From assembly GCF_016808095.1 (NCBI RefSeq), contig NC_068978.1:26485306-26549305 (forward strand): a DNA stretch of 64,000 nucleotides, read 5' to 3'. The notes beneath the pieces are model-generated. The model saw only the letters and a program-made list of their open reading frames with translations. It was not told the DNA's origin and ran no database searches. The position numbers and the translations under genes are program-made. The stretch is from Vigna angularis. Its lineage: Eukaryota > Streptophyta > Magnoliopsida > Fabales > Fabaceae. Below are positions 12,134 through 30,221 of this stretch, piece by piece. Position 1 is the first letter of the stretch. Each line of letters begins with the position of its first letter.

Positions 12134-13055
12134 CACTTTTTGCCTACCTTTATCTTATTAAGACCACGGTTAAGCCGTACAGACGTCCGATCACGCCAAC
12201 AGACGTCTAAATGGCATGTGAAAGTTTTTTTGGACGTCATATTAGTGAGGGCCCTGACGTCTAGTTTAGAATAGACGTCGGGGCACCTGGGGAGCCGATG
12301 TCTAGTTTGCTGTTAAATGAGACATGAAATCCGTTGTTACGAGCACTTCATCGTCTTCCTTCTCTCGCCTTTTCTCTCAGCGGCATTGCTTTTCCAGGTG
12401 CATTTTTGTCTCTTTTGAACTGCTTAAACGTACTTTTATTCCGATTATATTAGTCTTTGGTTGATTATCTTTCATTTGAACCGATTAAAATGAGTTTTTG
12501 TTGTGTTTTGGTGCAGTTTTTCTCGTGTCTTTGGGTAGCGTTGTACCGCATTCTCCCTTTGCTAGTTTCCTCGTAAGAAAAGCTTGCGTCTTTTGGATGT
12601 CTTATAGCGTTTCAACCCAAAACTGAACTTCGGTCCTTGTCTAGTTCTATTGGCACCGTTCGTTTTCATTGTCGGTTTTAATGGAACTAGGCAAGAACTT
12701 AGATTCGATTTTCGGTTGAAATGCCATAAGAGATCCAAAAGACGCAACCTTTTCTATGAGGAAACTAGCAAAGGGAAGAAGGTGCTATACTACTCTACCC
12801 AAAGACACGAGCTGCAGTAGACGTCGGTTAATGCAATGTCTTGCGTCCATGGAGCTCTTTAGACGTCGGGGTAATGTAGTAACCGACGTCTATGGAGCTC
12901 TTTAGACGTTAGTTACTGCATGACCCGCGTCTATAAAGACGTCGCGCCTGTTGGTGTCTGACGTTTGATTAACGTCACCAACAAAGACGTCGGTTCTGGA
13001 GCTGACGTTAAAAGGCCAAAATAACATACGTTAAATGCCCTTTCTGCACTATTTC
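12134..13055. mobile_element. Small CACTA derivative with AGACGTCGG subterminal repeats
   Basis: AGACGTCGG/AGACGTCTA-like motifs cluster at 12178-12310 and 12815-13010, as in the larger CACTA element at 558-3928. The right end reads TTTCTGCACTATTT, a decayed complement of the CACTAGTGCAGAAA end. The left end is less clear (CACTTTTTGCC at 12134) and no target-site duplication was found, so the boundaries are approximate. The middle holds a leader-like CT-rich segment (12350-12400) and a long foldback. Confidence 0.6.
12517..12818. repeat. Long foldback (about 150-bp inverted arms)
   Basis: The segment from about 12517 to 12660 is repeated in inverted orientation from about 12675 to 12818, separated by roughly 15 bases. 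Shared blocks include CTCGTGTCTTTGGGTAG, CCCTTTGCTAGTTTCCTC, TTGCGTCTTTTGGAT and TTTCAACC. The arms carry scattered mismatches and small indels. A transcript would fold into one long hairpin. No protein is encoded. Confidence 0.85.
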
Positions 13056-13872
13056 AAAATCTGTACATCAAAAACCTTATCTCCTATCTCTTTGAGTTCA
13101 TCTTCTTCTAAGTCCATATACTTGTAATACCAAGTCCTACCCATGCTAAAAATTGTCAAACAACTACAATGGTCCCACGTCCAAATCAATTCTCCCATGA
13201 CGCAATGTACACGTACCACAAGCTATTAGACCATAACTGATAAAAAATCTTCAAGGGGTACGAATTTCAAGACAAATCCTCTTTAAGAAGAAGGGTATGA
13301 TAGATGATTATCTTTTGAAACATATATGAGAAGAACTTGAAGAAGAACATTTGCAATTCAAAAAATCTATGACAAGGTCAAAGATCAAAACATGTCTCTT
13401 TGAATCTTGAATCTTATAATCTTTCATGAAGAGAGAAATTTAAAGAACGTAAAGATTATGAGCATAATTGAAGAATAATTATTTATATTTTTAATACTAA
13501 AATGATTTATTATGGTTGTGAATTTATGAGTTAAAAAGTGTTGAATTAGTCGATAAAAATTAATTATAATAGTTTTAATTAATTTTGTAAAATGTTAGAA
13601 ATATATTAAATAAAAGTATTTGCATTATAATATTAGTGAATTGAATTGGACTAGTGATTGTTTTTTTTTTATATAAAGTGTGTGGTTTGAGGGTATAGCT
13701 TCAATCCATGATGGGAACTTTAATGCTTGGTTTTGGATTTTATTTTTTGATTGTCAAGATCCACTTAGTGGGAAGAAAGAAAAAGCTACACGTAATTAAG
13801 TGTGGAGAGATTAATTGCAACGTTGAAGAGATATTAGATTAAAATAGAAGCTTTGGGTGTAAGTTAAACAAA

Positions 13873-13873
<1 letters not shown>
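13056..13873. other. AT-rich spacer, no gene seen
   Basis: Between the CACTA derivative and the P450 gene there is AT-rich sequence without a supported ORF, RNA gene or recognised repeat. Confidence 0.5.

Positions 13874-13968
<95 letters not shown>
13874..13968. repeat. (TA)n followed by (TG)n microsatellite
   Basis: About 79 bases of pure TA dinucleotide pass into a (TG)8 tract. It lies just downstream of the copy A stop codon, in the likely 3' flank. Confidence 0.95.
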
Positions 13969-14126
13969 TTTATATATTCCACATATATAATTACAAACTT
14001 CTTATTACACAAGTATATTCAACATATATTACAAATTTCTTATTCTTCTTCTTGAACAATTAGGGTAAACACAAAAGTAAATCCAAAACAACAAATAGCT
14101 TATAGTATTGATTTTGTTAAATTAGA

Positions 14127-20418
<6,292 letters not shown>

Positions 20419-20600
20419 TTTAGAATTATACTGACCAATGCATCAATGAATTGCTATATATAGATGTAGCCTTCTTATAGTTTGTGAAATTATTTGATTT
20501 TTGAAATGCTGATAGAAATATTGACTTTGAAAAATTTGTAATAACGTGCAGGAAGTGAGTTCCTTACAAATTATTGATTTTGAATTTCTTTGTAAACACT
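20419..20600 (-). promoter_or_regulatory. Copy A core promoter and 5' leader
   Basis: A TATATATAG box lies at about 20453-20464 on the minus strand, only about 35-45 bases before the ATG, so the leader should be very short. An upstream ATG at 20443 opens a five-codon uORF ending in TAA before the main start. Similarity to copy B continues for about 180 bases (for example AATAACGTGCAGG), showing that the core promoter was part of the duplication. Confidence 0.55.
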
Positions 20601-22920
20601 TTTAAGCTCTCTTAGAATATCTATATGTGAAAAAAAAAAGTATGCACATACTTTTTTAAATATACTCCATGATAACATTAATCCAACTAATTTTATATTG
20701 ATGATGGGGAATTATTAACAATTTAAAAATATATATACAAGTTGGTTTGGAAAAACTATAATAATTAGAAAATATGTATTCAAGATTTTGATTTGATAAA
20801 ATTATAATAATTATATATATGTATGTATGTATATATCCAATCTTGTTTACTAATTATTGAATTCAAATTATTTATTTTATTTAAAAAATTAAGATAAGAG
20901 ATAAAATGATATATTAATTGTTTTAAAAGATTTGTTTTATTACAAGAGATTTAATTATTTTAAATGATTTATTTTATTAAATAGATTTTCAAAGAAATGA
21001 GGTTTGGTGAATAATTATTCAATTAAAATGATATGAGATATTATTAGATATTATGAGATATTTTTAGATATAATTATACATTATTAGATATCGTTAGATA
21101 TTATTTGATATTGTTAGATATTATAAAGTGTTGGTAGAGATATTCTTAGATATGGATATGGTTATATATTAATAACTGAGAAAAATATATATTATATTTT
21201 CTTTAGAAATAATAAAATATTTATGATATCTATAGTTAAAATGGGGATATTAAGATATAAGTTTAAATGTGATTAATGTAATGCAATGATTATAATATAA
21301 TAGATAATAAATAAATGATTAAGAGATTTGGTATTAGTAATTAAACCAACTTGTAATATTATAGATAAAATGTATAATATAATGAAGATGAATTGATAAA
21401 TAGTAAACTAAGTGAATTTGTTATATATATATATATATTAGACAATAATATAATATATAGTCTAGAAGTTTGAGAAAATTATGGAAATAGATGAATTTTA
21501 GGTTTGTTTATTTGGACTTGGAGAATAGTAGTAAGAGGAAAATAAGGCTTTATTTTTATATATGAGGTGGTGTCTTTCCGGGGTTCAGGAGGGAAAAAAG
21601 AAAACAGAAAAAAAGTGAGTGTTGGGAGTTAAATGTTGTACCAGTTGGTAGAGCACTGAAGTATATTAAGAGTTAGAACAAACATTGTTTTGAAAGACGA
21701 GTGTTCTTCTTTATTCTAAACGATTTCAATTTTTCTGTTCAGCAACTCTAAATTCTATTTTATTGGAGTGTATAAGTACAAGAATATTCATTTTTCATTT
21801 TAAAAGAAAGATTTATAATGATTAAAATAATATTTAGTGTATGTTTAAATTTCTTGATAACCATTTCAAATTGATTTTTAATCAGAGTTACAAATATTAT
21901 AACAATAGAACTTTTTAAGGAGATAATAATAAATATTGGAACTTTGTTTATGTTTAAGTTAACTAGATTAAATTAAATATATCATTATATGACGTGATAA
22001 AACAACTCTTAAGAGTTGTCGCTTTAAGTTGTAGGTCTGCTAAATAAAAATATATATTATTAGAAGGTCTGTAATCAACTTGAAGATATTTTTAATAGTA
22101 ATTTATATTTATTATAATCAAAATCTTCTATAGATGATCTTGTATATGTTAAGTCTCACGTGTTAAATAAGTAATTATGTATTATGTTTAAAAATAGTAA
22201 GACCTCTCTACTCAGCACGTCTTCTGCCATGTACAATAATAAAAGCGAAAGTCGGTTTCCTTGACTTTTGATTGCAGGAAAGATATCCAATAAAATTTCC
22301 ATCAATGAAGGAAATTCTAATAGAATTTATTTATTTTTATTCTAGGTGAATCATGTGTTCTTTAGGTAAATATATTTATTTTGTTTTGAAGATAACTTTT
22401 TACTCCCCTCACATTTTCTGATTTTGTCTAACCCGATTAATAAACCTCTTCGTACTTAGTTAAAAGATCGTATGATGAGAAATAGAGTATAATAAGATTA
22501 AACATTCCTATAACATATTTTCTCGTGTAAACAATATTTTGAAATGTGCCAACCCGTTAGCGCAATGATATTTTTTTTTTATTGAAATGTGCCAACCCAT
22601 TAGCGCAATATATATATATTATAAGTTTCTAAATTTAGATGCTAAACCTTTTTCTCACCAACTTAACAATTAAAACTCCTTTTTTACTACTAAAACCTTG
22701 ACCACTCCTCAGTTCTCAAACATTATAGTCAACTATAAATATCAATATCATTTCATGCTTTAAAATTTATAACAACCAAATTTCATCATGTTTTTGTTGA
22801 ATTTGTCCAAGGGTCGGTCGTCCTTCCTTACTCTTCTCTTTTTTATCGTCCAATCCTCTCTCAGAACGCAATCCACTCTGATGGGTTGTTGACCGGGAGA
22901 AGACACTCTGACGCTCAAGT
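20601..22920. other. AT-rich upstream region of copy A, no gene seen
   Basis: AT-rich DNA with short simple repeats such as GATATTATTAGATAT runs near 21030-21150. Segment 22395-22510 is repeated in the same orientation at about 32360-32470, on the other side of the Tekay element. The phrase GTGCCAACCC-TTAGCGCAAT occurs twice at 22547-22610. No supported ORF. Confidence 0.5.
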
Positions 22921-23040
22921 CAAATATCTTTTTCAAACAAATATTTATTTTATTAGGATAGATGAAAGTTATTTTACGTGAAGATATCTTTTTCAAACAG
23001 ATATTTATTTTATTAGGATAGATGAAAGTTATTTTACGTG
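22921..23040. repeat. 60-bp perfect-register tandem duplication
   Basis: Two adjacent 60-bp units differ at only four positions near the unit start (both contain TTATTTTATTAGGATAGATG). A short minus-strand ORF here is a by-product. Confidence 0.95.
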
Positions 23041-23724
23041 GACATCAATTGTATATTTATAGGGCATGTGACAGTCAAACACATTGATTAACCATTAACG
23101 TAGTATATTAGTATATTTTTAGGTGATATAACCTCTTAATTAATCATTAATATCATATATTCGTACTTGATATGACCATTAAACTTATTAACTAGCCATT
23201 AATGCTTTCCACTCACCTGTTAATTGTGCTACCGCATAACCGATCAGTTGGTTGCTTCCATCATGAGCCGATCGGTTGTTCATAGCGAATCATGAACTTC
23301 TCATGCGCCGACCGGTACATACTGTACGGTATACATCACTTCAAATTTCAATCATAGAATACCAACACATATACATTATTTCATTGAATTAATATAGCAT
23401 AAACATTGAAGTTACTACTCTATCAAGTAATTAAACACACAACCACCAAACTTAAAAACAATATTATTTTAGACTTAGATATCTAGCTTCCGTTACCTTA
23501 AAAGAATATTATCAAACTCTAAGGACATCTCGTCGATTGCTTAAAACACAAGAAATTTCTAAAAACATTGAATTGAGAACAAAATGAGTCTTTAGAACCT
23601 TAGAAAGACAAAAAAATTAGGAAAAGGTAACTGAAGACAACGCGACAGAGATTAGTACGCATGATCTCGAACTAAGAACGAAATGAAAAAATAAGTCGAA
23701 ACTTACTTGCTTTATTCTAGAAAT
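23041..23724. other. Spacer left of the Tekay element, no gene seen
   Basis: No supported ORF. Short GC-richer phrases (CCGATCAGTTGG, CCGATCGGTTG, CCGACCGG) at 23240-23315 form imperfect repeats of unknown origin. Confidence 0.45.
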
Positions 23725-24113
23725 TGTAAGATTCATGAAAAAAAAAAGATATATATATATATATATATATATATAGTAGTAAATTTTAGTATTTTATTAT
23801 TAATAATAATTTTAATGGATAGAAAATTTTAAATTTTGGATATAAAATTATAGTAATTTTAGAAGGAGAGGTTCAAATTTTTGGTAACTTATTTAGTAAA
23901 TTTTTTTAAATTGAATAGTAAAAAGTAAATAGTAAATAGTAAAAAGTAAATAGTAAAAATAAATTTTCAGCATTAAGATTTCTTAGCATGGAAGAAAGTA
24001 GTAGGTAGAAATTAGGATCAGATTTGGTGAGAAAATGATTGAAATATTATTTTTAAATAATATTAAAATAATAAATAATATTAAAATATTAATGAATAGT
24101 AAATTTTTTTTAC

Positions 24114-24121
24114 TATAAATA
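24114..24121 (+). promoter_or_regulatory. TATA box of the 5' LTR
   Basis: TATAAATA followed by AGCCATGGG, in the usual position for the U3/R junction of a plant LTR. The same box is at 30557-30564 in the 3' LTR, from which outward transcription toward copy B could start. Confidence 0.6.
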
Positions 24122-25247
24122 GCCATGGGAGGGAAGGGTATTCTGCACCAAGAGAAGAGAAATCAAGTGAGAGAAAGTTAGAGAGAAATTTTTAGTTGCA
24201 AGAAGGGTAGAGGTTCTGAAAGGTTTCGGAGAAATAAATTCAGAGCAAGAGACGTCTGGAATAGAGGTAGGGGAGCTAACCTTTCTATGTTTTTTTTTAT
24301 GATTTAATAGTTCTATGCTTTTATATTATGATTTAGTATTATTTTATTACTATTCATATATTGAAATTCTGTGTGAATATTGTTAATGTTTACTGTATGT
24401 TTATCTATGTTGAAATTCGGTATAAATATTATATGCTGTTGTTTTGAATCTGTAAATAAGAAATTTGTTAAAAACTAGTTGAGGAACACTTTGGCTAAGG
24501 AAAGACTTGGTACTTAAGTTGTCCATTGTGACGCACCTCTCTTTCTTGAAAGTCTACTCGACAAGTTTTTAACTTAAATCCTATTGAACAGATTGAGTAC
24601 TGTTAAATTATTATGCAATATATTGAGTTTGTGTGATTATGTGATGATTGTATTTTATTATATTGCATTTGAATTTATGCATCTGAACATGTTATGAGTA
24701 TTATGGGGAGATTTTGTAGGGGTATAATGTGAGTTGAGGAATATGAGTATGACATGAGTCTCGTGGAGAGATTCAGTAATATTATGGTATTTGTGTATAT
24801 GTTGATGTTGAGGGTCCCGTAGTTGGAGGTTATCCTGATACTCTAATAATCATCTAGTCTCAAGTAGAGAGGGATGAATTATGTGGTGAGAGGAGCAGGA
24901 GGTCCTGGTCTATGTGCCGGTTTTGGACATAGTGAGGGGACTAACCTTGTGAATGGTATGAAGTATTTTGGAAGTGTATTTGTAAGAAGAAGTAGAAGTC
25001 ATTCCAAGTGCATAACCTCCCGTGACCGCTCATCAACGTATCATCCGGATGAGTGTCTATTGGGTATTGTGGCGTCTATTGGGTATTGTGAGACGAGTGT
25101 CTAATAGGAATTGTGGTATGAGGGTGTCGAACATAATTATTATATGATGTTTATATCAAGGTAATTATACATGTTTTAAATGATTTGTTGCATGTTAACT
25201 CACCCTACTTGTTTGTGTTTGTTTTGTGTTTGGGTATGTGCGATGAT

Positions 25248-25265
25248 CGTATAATTCGTTATACG
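25248..25265 (+). other. LTR hairpin with TTCG loop (5' LTR)
   Basis: CGTATAA-TTCG-TTATACG is a perfect 7-bp stem with a four-base loop. It sits between the conserved flanks CGATGAT and GGAGCAG. Related LTRs in the window keep a stem here with different bases. Confidence 0.6.
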
Positions 25266-25504
25266 GGAGCAGATGAAGGATTGTCGTCTGATCCAATGCC
25301 AATGAAGAGAGAGACAGAAGAATAAGTTAGAAGAATTCGAATTATATTTATGAGTTTATAGTTGAAATCTGAGTTTAAAACATGTGTAGATATATATTAA
25401 CTATGAATTTATAAGTGTGAGATTACGGGATATTACCGTAAATGTAATGTTACAATATATAAATTATGAATTATCCAGCGTGAGATATTGGGATGTTACA
25501 TTAA

Positions 25505-25516
25505 TGGTATCAGAGC
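25505..25516 (+). other. Primer binding site (initiator tRNA-Met)
   Basis: TGGTATCAGAGC starts four bases after the 5' LTR and is complementary to the 3' end of plant initiator methionine tRNA, the usual primer for Ty3 elements. Confidence 0.9.
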
Positions 25517-25612
25517 GGTTCGTCCTTAAGACGACCTAAGAGTTGTGGATTAATCCTACAAACTCATATTATAAATTATAATAACAATAATTCTCTGTAT
25601 GAACAGAGAGAA

Positions 25613-28600
25613 ATGGCTCGTAGACAACCCAATCGTGAAACCCCTGAGGTACCTAGCCTTGCAAGGGCTTTAGAATCTATCGCATCCGCTCTTCAACAAC
25701 AGGGAGCTGCTTTAATGCAACAGCACACAACGGCCCTACAACAGTTAGAAGCGGCCAGACTAAATTCTGAAGCGAGCCAAAGACAACATGCGGAAACCTT
25801 AAGACAACTAGCCGATAATGGCACCCATATGGAAGCTCAACCTCAAAGAGTTCAGGAATGGACCTTAGAAAATTTTCTGCAACATCGTCCAGCTATTTTT
25901 AATGGGAAAACGAGTCCGGATGAAGCTGATCTCTGGATAAGGAACTTGGAAAAGATTTTTGAAGCAAAGAGGTGTCCACCCGAAACTAGGTTGGCATACT
26001 CTGAGTATCAGCTATCTGGGGAAGCAGCACACTGGTGGAACAACACAAAGCTGGTATTAGAGGAAAGTGGTGAGATTATAACTTGGGAAATTTTTAAGAA
26101 TAAATTTTATGCTGAGTACTTTCCGGACAGTGTGAGACATTTGAAAGAGGTGGAGTTCTTGCAGCTGGTGCAAGGCAACAAATCCGTAGCTGAATATGCA
26201 GACAGGTTCAAACACTTGGTTCGTTTCTACACCCAACCGTCAAATGAAGAATGGAGGTGCAGGAAATTCAAAAATGGATTGAGAGCAAACATTCAACTAG
26301 CTGTGAATCCTTTAGCTATTAAGGAGTTTGCTGCTTTAGTAGAACATGCCAAAGCTGTAGAAAGGTTAATAAGTGAGATTGAAGTTCAGAAGTTACCAAG
26401 GGTAGGAGGACCATCTGGATCACGAGTTGAACGACATGTAAAGAATCGACCTTATGACAGACCACAACCTCAGAGGAATCCTCATCAGCAACAACACCAA
26501 CAGAGAATAATCCAATGTTTCGTCTGCGGAGGACCTCATCTGAAAAGCGTCTGTCCACAAGTTAATCTGCGCAACAAGTGTTTTCTTTGCGGAGCTGAAG
26601 GACATTTTGCTAGAGATTGTCTCTCTAACAGAAGAGGAACAACTCAACCTCAACAACCGCCTCAACAGGGAAGGACTGACAATAAACCACAAGCGACTGG
26701 GAGAGTCTATGCCTTAACGGGAGCAGAAGCTGCCAAATCAGGTACTCTCATCATTGGATGTTGTAATATAGCTGGTAGAGACTTGAATGTATTGTTTGAT
26801 TCTGGAGCGACACACTCCTTTTTGTCTGAAACTCTTATTCAAGAGTTGAACCTACCTGTAAAAGAGCTGCAGTATGATCTTATAGTATCTACACCGGCCT
26901 CTAAATTGATAAAAACATCAAGGATGTGTCCTCAATGTCCAATCATTGTAGAAGGACGTAGGTTCAAAGTACATCTTATATCTTTACCTCTACAAGGTTT
27001 AGATGTAATCCTAGGAATGGATTGGTTATCTACCAATCGTATCCTTATAGACTGTAACAAGAAGGAGTTAATTTTCCCTGATCCTGAAGAAGCGGAGTTG
27101 TTGTCATTACAACAAGTGTTGAAGGAAGTAAAAGATGGATCTCTGTGTTTCATTATCTTGACTCATGTGAAAATTGAGAAAGATAAACAAAATCTTGATA
27201 TTCCCATAGTTAATGAGTTTAGTGATGTATTCCCAGAAGAAATACCAGGATTGCCACCTCAACGAGAAGTAGAATTTTCCATCGATTTAATACCTGGAGC
27301 TGGACCCGTATCGATATCTCCATATCGAATGGCCCCCGCAGAGTTGGCAGAGCTGAAGAAGCAAATTGAAGAGTTATTGGAAAAACAATTCATCCGACCA
27401 AGCGTATCACCATGGGGAGCACCGGTACTGCTAGTGAAGAAGAAAAATGGTAGCTCTAGATTGTGTGTTGACTACAGGCAGTTGAACAAGCTAACCATTA
27501 AGAACAAGTATCCTTTGCCTAGGATTGACGATTTGATGGATCAGTTGCATGGAGCTCAAGTATTTTCAAAGATAGATCTAAGGTCTGGATATCATCAACT
27601 TTTGGTTAAAGCTGAAGATGTACAGAAGACTGCTTTTAGATCAAGATACGGGCATTACGAGTATGTAGTTATGCCATTCGGGGTAACTAATGCTCCAGCT
27701 TTGTTCATGGATTACATGAACAGAATCTTTCAACCCTTTTTAGATAAGTTTGTCGTAGTCTTTATAGATGACATACTTATTTATTCCAAAAGTCGAGAAG
27801 AACATGAGAGGCACCTAAGAATTGTGCTTGAGATCTTGAGAGAAAAGAAACTATATGCAAAGTTGTCAAAGTGTGAATTCTGGATACACGAGGTACAATT
27901 CTTGGGACATGTTATATCAGCTCAAGGCATAGCAGTGGATCCAACCAAGGTGGAAGCAGTGCTACGGTGGGAGAAACCAAAGACTACGACGGAAATACGA
28001 AGCTTTGTGGGTTTAGCTGGATACTATAGAAAATTTATAGAAGGTTTTTCTAAAATAGTAGCACCTTTAACCCAGCTAATTCGCAAAGATCAACCGTTTG
28101 TTTGGACGGATAAGTGTGAGAAAAGCTTCCTGGAATTAAAGCATAGGTTGACAAGTGCACCAATATTGATTATCCCAAATCCAAGTAAATCTTTTGAGAT
28201 TTATTGTGATGCTTCACATCAGGGGTTAGGATGTGTGCTTAATGAAGAAAAGAAGGTGGTGGCTTATGCTTCAAGACAATTAAAGGTTCATGAGAAGAAT
28301 TATCCTACTCATGATCTAGAATTGGCAGCAGTAGTATTTTCTCTGAAGATTTGGCGACACTATCTTTACGGTGTCCAATTTCAAGTATTCAGCGATCACA
28401 AAAGTTTGAAGTACCTATTTGACCAAAAAGAGCTAAATATGAGGCAAAGGCGGTGGATGGAGTTTTTAAAGGATTATGACTTCGAACTTTTGTACCATCC
28501 GGGAAAGGCGAATGTAGTAGCTGATGCTTTGAGTAGGAAGATGGTACATGTTTCTCATATGATGATCAAAGAATTGGAATTGGTGGAGAAATTCAGAGAT

Positions 28601-30091
28601 CTCAAGCTACATATGGAATATGAAGTAGATTTCATTAGATGTAGTAATTTGACTATATCTAGCGACTTTCTAACTTTAATCAAAGAGAAACAATTGGTGG
28701 ATCCTAACCTGAAAGAGATAGCAGAAATAATCAAAACAGAATCAACTAAAGAGTTTAGGTTAGGACCTGATGGAGTATTAAAATTTAGAAGTAGAATATG
28801 TGTACCAGACAATGCAGAAATAAAAAGATTAATCCTTGAAGAAGGACACAAGAGTCGTTTTAGCATGCATCCCGGCATGACTAAAATGTATCATGATCTT
28901 AAGGAGTCCTTTTGGTGGCCAGGAATGAAGAAGGAAGTAGCACAGTTTGTAGCAGCTTGTTTGACTTGCCAAAAGGCAAAAGTGGAACACCAAAGGCCTG
29001 GAGGAATGCTACAACAATTAGACATACCAGAGTGGAAATGGGATAGCATTGCTATGGATTTTGTTACCCATTTACCACGAACAATAAAGGGTAATGATGC
29101 CATCTGGGTCATCATTGATCGATTGACAAAAAGTGCTCACTTCTTGGCAATAAATCTGAGAATGTCAATGACTAAGCTGGCACAATTGTACATAAAGGAA
29201 ATAGTGAGATTGCACGGTATACCTTCTAGCATTGTGTCAGACAGAGACCCAAGATTTACTTCTAGATTCTGGCAAACCTTACAGGAAGCTATGGGCAGTA
29301 AATTACGAATGAGTTCCGCATATCATCCCCAAACTGATGGACAATCTGAAAGGACTATCCAGTCATTAGAAGATCTGTTGAGAACTTGTGTATTAGATCA
29401 TCTTGGTAGTTGGGATGAAATACTTCCTCTTGTGGAATTTACCTATAACAACAGTTTCCAAGCAAGTATAGGTATGGCACCTTATGAGGCTCTGTATGGC
29501 AGACGATGTCAAACTCCGTTATGCTGGTATCAAGATGGTGAATCAGTTTTAATAGGACCTGAGCTACTACAACAAACCACCAACAAAGTAAAATTGATAC
29601 GGGAAAGAATGAAGGCTTCTCAGAGTAGACAAAAATCGTATGCAGATCAAAGGAGGAGACCATTAGAGTTTGTGGCTGGGGACCATGTTTTTCTGCGAGT
29701 AACTTCAACCACGGGTGTTGGAAGAGCACTTCGCTCCAGGAAACTTTCTCCTAAGTTCATTGGTCCATACCAAATTTTGAGACGAATTGGGCTAGTCGCT
29801 TACGAGATTGCGCTACCCCCTCAATTGGCCAATCTTCATTCAGTTTTTCATGTCTCCCAACTAAGAAAGTATGTACCTGACCCTTCTCACATTATAGAAA
29901 TAGAGGAGATTCAAATCCGAGAGGACCTCTCAGTAGAAGTACAACCTGTTTGTATAGAAGATACTAAAACAAAGGAACTTAGAGGAAAAACTATTAATTT
30001 AGTCAGGGTAGTTTGGGATAAGAGGACAGGTGACTCTACATGGGAACTAGAAGAAGAGATGAAGCAATTATATCCTCAACTATTTTCTTGA
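25613..30091 (+). CDS. Gag-Pol polyprotein of the Tekay element
   Basis: A single uninterrupted 1,492-codon frame encodes capsid and all enzymes needed for copying and integration. Approximate residues: retrotransposon gag domain 85-260; two zinc knuckles 301-345 (a variant CX2CX3HX4C and a canonical CX2CX4HX4C); aspartic protease with DSGA near 396; reverse transcriptase with YRQLNK near 619 and catalytic FIDDILIYS near 716; RNase H from about 860 (YCDASHQG, then [10 protein letters not shown]); integrase zinc finger from about 1078 (H-H-C-C), with core Asp near 1147 (MDFVTHLP), Asp near 1208 (SDRDPRF) and Glu near 1245 (GQSER); GPY/F module near 1383 ([10 protein letters not shown]); chromodomain-like tail ending [15 protein letters not shown]. 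Fusion of gag and pol in one frame is usual for this clade. No key residue appears lost, so the element may be active or recently active. Confidence 0.95.
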   Translation: MARRQPNRETPEVPSLARALESIASALQQQGAALMQQHTTALQQLEAARLNSEASQRQHAETLRQLADNGTHMEAQPQRVQEWTLENFLQHRPAIFNGKTSPDEADLWIRNLEKIFEAKRCPPETRLAYSEYQLSGEAAHWWNNTKLVLEESGEIITWEIFKNKFYAEYFPDSVRHLKEVEFLQLVQGNKSVAEYADRFKHLVRFYTQPSNEEWRCRKFKNGLRANIQLAVNPLAIKEFAALVEHAKAVERLISEIEVQKLPRVGGPSGSRVERHVKNRPYDRPQPQRNPHQQQHQQRIIQCFVCGGPHLKSVCPQVNLRNKCFLCGAEGHFARDCLSNRRGTTQPQQPPQQGRTDNKPQATGRVYALTGAEAAKSGTLIIGCCNIAGRDLNVLFDSGATHSFLSETLIQELNLPVKELQYDLIVSTPASKLIKTSRMCPQCPIIVEGRRFKVHLISLPLQGLDVILGMDWLSTNRILIDCNKKELIFPDPEEAELLSLQQVLKEVKDGSLCFIILTHVKIEKDKQNLDIPIVNEFSDVFPEEIPGLPPQREVEFSIDLIPGAGPVSISPYRMAPAELAELKKQIEELLEKQFIRPSVSPWGAPVLLVKKKNGSSRLCVDYRQLNKLTIKNKYPLPRIDDLMDQLHGAQVFSKIDLRSGYHQLLVKAEDVQKTAFRSRYGHYEYVVMPFGVTNAPALFMDYMNRIFQPFLDKFVVVFIDDILIYSKSREEHERHLRIVLEILREKKLYAKLSKCEFWIHEVQFLGHVISAQGIAVDPTKVEAVLRWEKPKTTTEIRSFVGLAGYYRKFIEGFSKIVAPLTQLIRKDQPFVWTDKCEKSFLELKHRLTSAPILIIPNPSKSFEIYCDASHQGLGCVLNEEKKVVAYASRQLKVHEKNYPTHDLELAAVVFSLKIWRHYLYGVQFQVFSDHKSLKYLFDQKELNMRQRRWMEFLKDYDFELLYHPGKANVVADALSRKMVHVSHMMIKELELVEKFRDLKLHMEYEVDFIRCSNLTISSDFLTLIKEKQLVDPNLKEIAEIIKTESTKEFRLGPDGVLKFRSRICVPDNAEIKRLILEEGHKSRFSMHPGMTKMYHDLKESFWWPGMKKEVAQFVAACLTCQKAKVEHQRPGGMLQQLDIPEWKWDSIAMDFVTHLPRTIKGNDAIWVIIDRLTKSAHFLAINLRMSMTKLAQLYIKEIVRLHGIPSSIVSDRDPRFTSRFWQTLQEAMGSKLRMSSAYHPQTDGQSERTIQSLEDLLRTCVLDHLGSWDEILPLVEFTYNNSFQASIGMAPYEALYGRRCQTPLCWYQDGESVLIGPELLQQTTNKVKLIRERMKASQSRQKSYADQRRRPLEFVAGDHVFLRVTSTTGVGRALRSRKLSPKFIGPYQILRRIGLVAYEIALPPQLANLHSVFHVSQLRKYVPDPSHIIEIEEIQIREDLSVEVQPVCIEDTKTKELRGKTINLVRVVWDKRTGDSTWELEEEMKQLYPQLFS

Positions 30092-30120
30092 AGTATAGAA
30101 TTTTCGGGGACGAAAATTTT

Positions 30121-30135
30121 TGTTGTTGGGGAGAA
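30121..30135 (+). other. Polypurine tract
   Basis: A purine-rich stretch TTGGGGAGAA directly abuts the 3' LTR start at 30136, the expected place for plus-strand priming. Confidence 0.75.
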
Positions 30136-30159
30136 TGTAAGATTCATGAAAAAAAAAAA

Positions 30160-30221
<62 letters not shown>

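Larger units (their letters stand above)
23725..25500 (+). repeat. 5' LTR of the Tekay element
   Basis: 1,776 bp, starting TGTAAGATTC and ending GGGATGTTACA. A TATA box (TATAAATA) lies at 24114-24121 and is the likely transcription start region. An (AT)n of about 27 bp is at 23749-23775. A 76-codon frame (24874-25104) is present in both LTRs but is probably fortuitous. A short hairpin lies at 25248-25265. Confidence 0.95.

Noticed and set aside
21640..21710. tRNA-like A box (CAGTTGGTAGAGC) suggesting a tRNA gene or SINE
   Set aside because: No cloverleaf can be formed, no convincing B box follows at the right distance, and no poly(A) tail or target-site duplication was found.
24874..25104. 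Conserved 76-codon LTR ORF as an accessory retroelement gene
   Set aside because: Identical in both LTRs simply because LTRs are duplicated; in related LTRs the frame shifts or breaks.
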